This document shows, one piece after another, positions 62,298 to 64,000 of a stretch of DNA of 64,000 nt. The translations under genes and the position numbers were made by a program. Every line of letters begins with the position of its first letter. Position 1 is the first letter of the stretch. The notes below the pieces were generated by a model. It had not been told where the DNA came from and made no database searches. It saw only the letters and a list, made by a program, of their open reading frames with translations. Source of the DNA: Synechococcus sp. C9 (GTDB taxonomy: Bacteria; Cyanobacteriota; Cyanobacteriia; Gloeomargaritales; Gloeomargaritaceae); assembly GCF_022984075.1 (NCBI RefSeq), contig NZ_JALAAD010000001.1, forward strand, positions 1,468,455-1,532,454, read 5' to 3'.

Positions 62298-63440
62298 ATG
62301 CGGGTAGCAGTGATGAAAGAGCGTGAGGTGGGGGAATCCCGGGTGGCTTTGGTTCCCGAAACCGTGGGACGACTGGTGCAAAAGGGGTTGACCGTATTGG
62401 TAGAAAAAGGAGCCGGGGAGGGAGCGTTCTTCCCTGACCATGCCTACGAGGAGGCGGGGGCGCAGGTGGTCAGTGACCCCTTGGCGTTGTTGGCGGAGGC
62501 GGAGGTGGTGCTCAAGGTGGCTCCCCCCCAGGAAACGGAGGTGCATTTGCTCCATCCGGGGGCGGTTTTGATTAGTTTTATTGACCCGCTTGGTCGTCCC
62601 CTCTTGGTCAAGGATTTGGCAAAACGGGGGGTCACGACCTTCAGCATGGAGATGATTCCCCGCACGTCCCGGGCGCAAGGAATGGATGCCCTCTCTTCCC
62701 AAGCCTCCCTGGCGGGTTACAAGGCGGTACTGATTGCGGCGGCAAATTTACCCAAATTTTTCCCCATGCTGACCACGGCGGCGGGGACGATTCCCCCAGC
62801 TAAGGTGTTTATCATCGGTGCGGGGGTGGCGGGGTTGCAGGCGATTGCCACTGCCCGGCGGTTGGGCGCAGTGGTGGAAGCCTTTGATATTCGCCCCCAG
62901 GTGAAGGAGGAGGTGCAAAGTCTGGGAGCCAAGTTCGTGGAGGTGGTGCTGGACGAATCGGCGGAAGCCGCTGGGGGGTACGCCCGGGAGGTCTCGGAAG
63001 CGAGCAAGGAAAAATCCCGCCAACTGATTCATGACCATGTGGTGCGGGCGGATGTGGTGATCACGACGGCGCAAGTGCCGGGGAAACGGGCACCCCTGTT
63101 GGTCACGGAAGAGATGGTGGCGCAGATGAAACCCGGCAGTGTGATCATTGACCTGGCGGCACCCCAGGGGGGGAATTGTGCTGGTACGGAGCCGGGACAT
63201 CAGGTCGTCAAAGGGGGGGTAACCCTGATTGGTCCGGTGAATTTACCTGCTTCCATGCCGATTCATGCCAGCCAAATGTACAGCAAAAATATATTCAATC
63301 TACTGAATTTGCTCATCCAAGATCATCACCTGAATCTGGATTTTGCCGACGATATTATCCAGAGTGCCTGTGTGACGCACGGGGGGGAAATCCGTTCGCA
63401 ACGGGTCAAGGATGCCCTGGCTCAAGAGTTAGTGACTTAG
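62298..63440 (+). CDS. pntA: Proton-translocating NAD(P) transhydrogenase alpha subunit, part 1
   Basis: Predicted protein of 380 aa, the NAD-binding domain I only. MRVAVMKEREVGESRVALVP and MDALSSQASLAGYKAVL are family signatures, and the Rossmann motif GAGVAGLQAIATARRLG and EAFDIRPQVKEE bind NAD. No membrane segments are present, as in the split alpha1 form, so it needs alpha2 and beta subunits. Neither follows here; a convergent DUF2459 gene overlaps its end instead. The enzyme couples NADPH formation to the proton gradient. Confidence 0.93.
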   Translation: MRVAVMKEREVGESRVALVPETVGRLVQKGLTVLVEKGAGEGAFFPDHAYEEAGAQVVSDPLALLAEAEVVLKVAPPQETEVHLLHPGAVLISFIDPLGRPLLVKDLAKRGVTTFSMEMIPRTSRAQGMDALSSQASLAGYKAVLIAAANLPKFFPMLTTAAGTIPPAKVFIIGAGVAGLQAIATARRLGAVVEAFDIRPQVKEEVQSLGAKFVEVVLDESAEAAGGYAREVSEASKEKSRQLIHDHVVRADVVITTAQVPGKRAPLLVTEEMVAQMKPGSVIIDLAAPQGGNCAGTEPGHQVVKGGVTLIGPVNLPASMPIHASQMYSKNIFNLLNLLIQDHHLNLDFADDIIQSACVTHGGEIRSQRVKDALAQELVT

Positions 63441-64000
63441 GACAGGGACAGGCGCTCCGGCTGTGCCAGAGGATGCTTTGGCTCAAGAGGGGTAAAAGTG
63501 GGGTCGCCACCCCCGCCCGATCCAGCCCTGCCGCCGTCCAATGGTTGCAGGTAAACAGCAGGGAGTACCTTGGCTGTCCCTGGAAAAATTGCCCAGTGGG
63601 TTGGAACCCCCGCCCCAGGGGGATCAATTCCCCTTGAGGATTGCGCCGGAAGGAACTTTCAATGTACTGCACCAATTCCCTATATTGGGAAGCGGTCAAG
63701 CCAATGCACTGGGCAGTGGCGGGTATCTCTTCGATGGGATTGACAAACAGGATGCTGGAATTTGCCCAAAGCAATGCCCGCAGTCCATCCGGCCAGCGCA
63801 CCAGCAGGGAACCCGGTTCCCCCATGTAAAAATGCTGTTCCCCAAACCCAAAACTTAAATACGCCGTGGCTTGGGCACCAATTTTTGCTAAAGGCAAACG
63901 TTCCCCCCAATCCACATAGGCATTGCGGCGGGGCACAATCACATCCGTGTGAATCGCTCCCCCCTGGAGATAAATGGGAATCGGGCAATTGGTCACTTCA
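63406..64000 (-). CDS. DUF2459 protein, N-terminus cut by the window edge
   Basis: At least 197 aa. Visible segments are IYLQGGAIHTDVIVPRRN with the conserved His, AYLSFGFGEQHFYMGEP, a middle region around NPIEEIPATAQCIGLT, and the family C-terminal LLFTCNHWTAAGLDRAGV. DUF2459/TIGR02117 members are exported or membrane-bound with unknown activity; the conserved His and Cys suggest a hydrolase-like site. The frame is open to the window end, so the signal or anchor region is missing. Its last 35 nt overlap the end of pntA in antisense. Confidence 0.75.
   Translation of the reverse strand, partial: EVTNCPIPIYLQGGAIHTDVIVPRRNAYVDWGERLPLAKIGAQATAYLSFGFGEQHFYMGEPGSLLVRWPDGLRALLWANSSILFVNPIEEIPATAQCIGLTASQYRELVQYIESSFRRNPQGELIPLGRGFQPTGQFFQGQPRYSLLFTCNHWTAAGLDRAGVATPLLPLLSQSILWHSRSACPCPKSLTLEPGHP

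Noticed and set aside
1-64000. tRNA or rRNA genes
   Set aside because: No convincing tRNA T-loop and acceptor combination or rRNA sequence was seen on either strand by eye.

Overview
The window is chromosomal DNA of a cyanobacterium. Diagnostic genes are psbO and psbU (extrinsic photosystem II subunits), cyanophycin synthetase, the ferredoxin-type narB/narM/ntcB/nirA/nrt nitrate genes, a COP23 protein, a group 3 sigma factor of SigF type and UbiA of the plastoquinone route. dnaE is one uninterrupted gene, not the two split-intein halves found in many cyanobacteria. This argues against most Nostoc- or Synechocystis-like lineages and allows an early-branching or Synechococcus/Gloeomargarita-like lineage. 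That placement is an inference. No rRNA, tRNA or CRISPR array was recognised.

Layout. 0-3 kb: an outer-membrane barrel coupled to a GH5 glycosidase, then a DCC-family protein. 3.1-18.3 kb: a nitrate-assimilation and molybdenum-cofactor supercluster. narB-narM-ntcB-trpD2 run leftward and nirA-nrtA-nrtB-nrtD-nrtC-moeA-moaA-moaC/mobA fusion-moaD-moaE run rightward from a shared intergenic region with perfect NtcA boxes. 18.3-19.7 kb: a gene-poor stretch of repeats and decayed DNA. 19.7-24.9 kb: trpB, an orphan TRAP permease, ubiA and a cyclic-peptide-type ABC exporter. 25.1-27.3 kb: an AT-rich DNA methyltransferase/putative endonuclease pair, probably acquired. 27.3-31.2 kb: a PfkB kinase, two small secreted proteins, hpnH and a Uma2 protein. 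31.4-39.2 kb, all leftward: a degenerate dihydroorotase, era, cphA, nadB, psbU, folD. 39.3-51.2 kb, mostly rightward: pentapeptide protein, sugar nucleotidyltransferase, argS, TPR protein, plsC, (leftward glgB), COP23 protein, protease, psbO, sigF, ROK kinase. 51.3-53.9 kb leftward: a 59-aa protein, SSADH and a DUF92 kinase. 54.1-58.6 kb: a small secreted protein, a cysK relic and a five-gene globin/roadblock/GTPase/DUF4388/hemerythrin cassette. 58.6-64 kb: dnaE, pntA and a partial DUF2459 gene.

How the genes work together: NrtABCD imports nitrate, NarB (with NarM and Moco from MoeA/MoaA/MoaC-MobA/MoaD/MoaE) reduces it to nitrite, and NirA reduces nitrite to ammonium. NtcA and NtcB are the expected regulators, and CphA can store the fixed nitrogen as cyanophycin.

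The best candidate for an undescribed system is the cassette at 55.6-58.6 kb. It brackets an MglA/MglB-like GTPase-roadblock pair and a DUF4388 output protein between two proteins of gas-binding families, a protoglobin and a bacteriohemerythrin. Also notable are at least two families of about 100-bp MITE-like elements. Copies lie exactly at gene 3' ends and appear to have supplied the stop codons of four genes.
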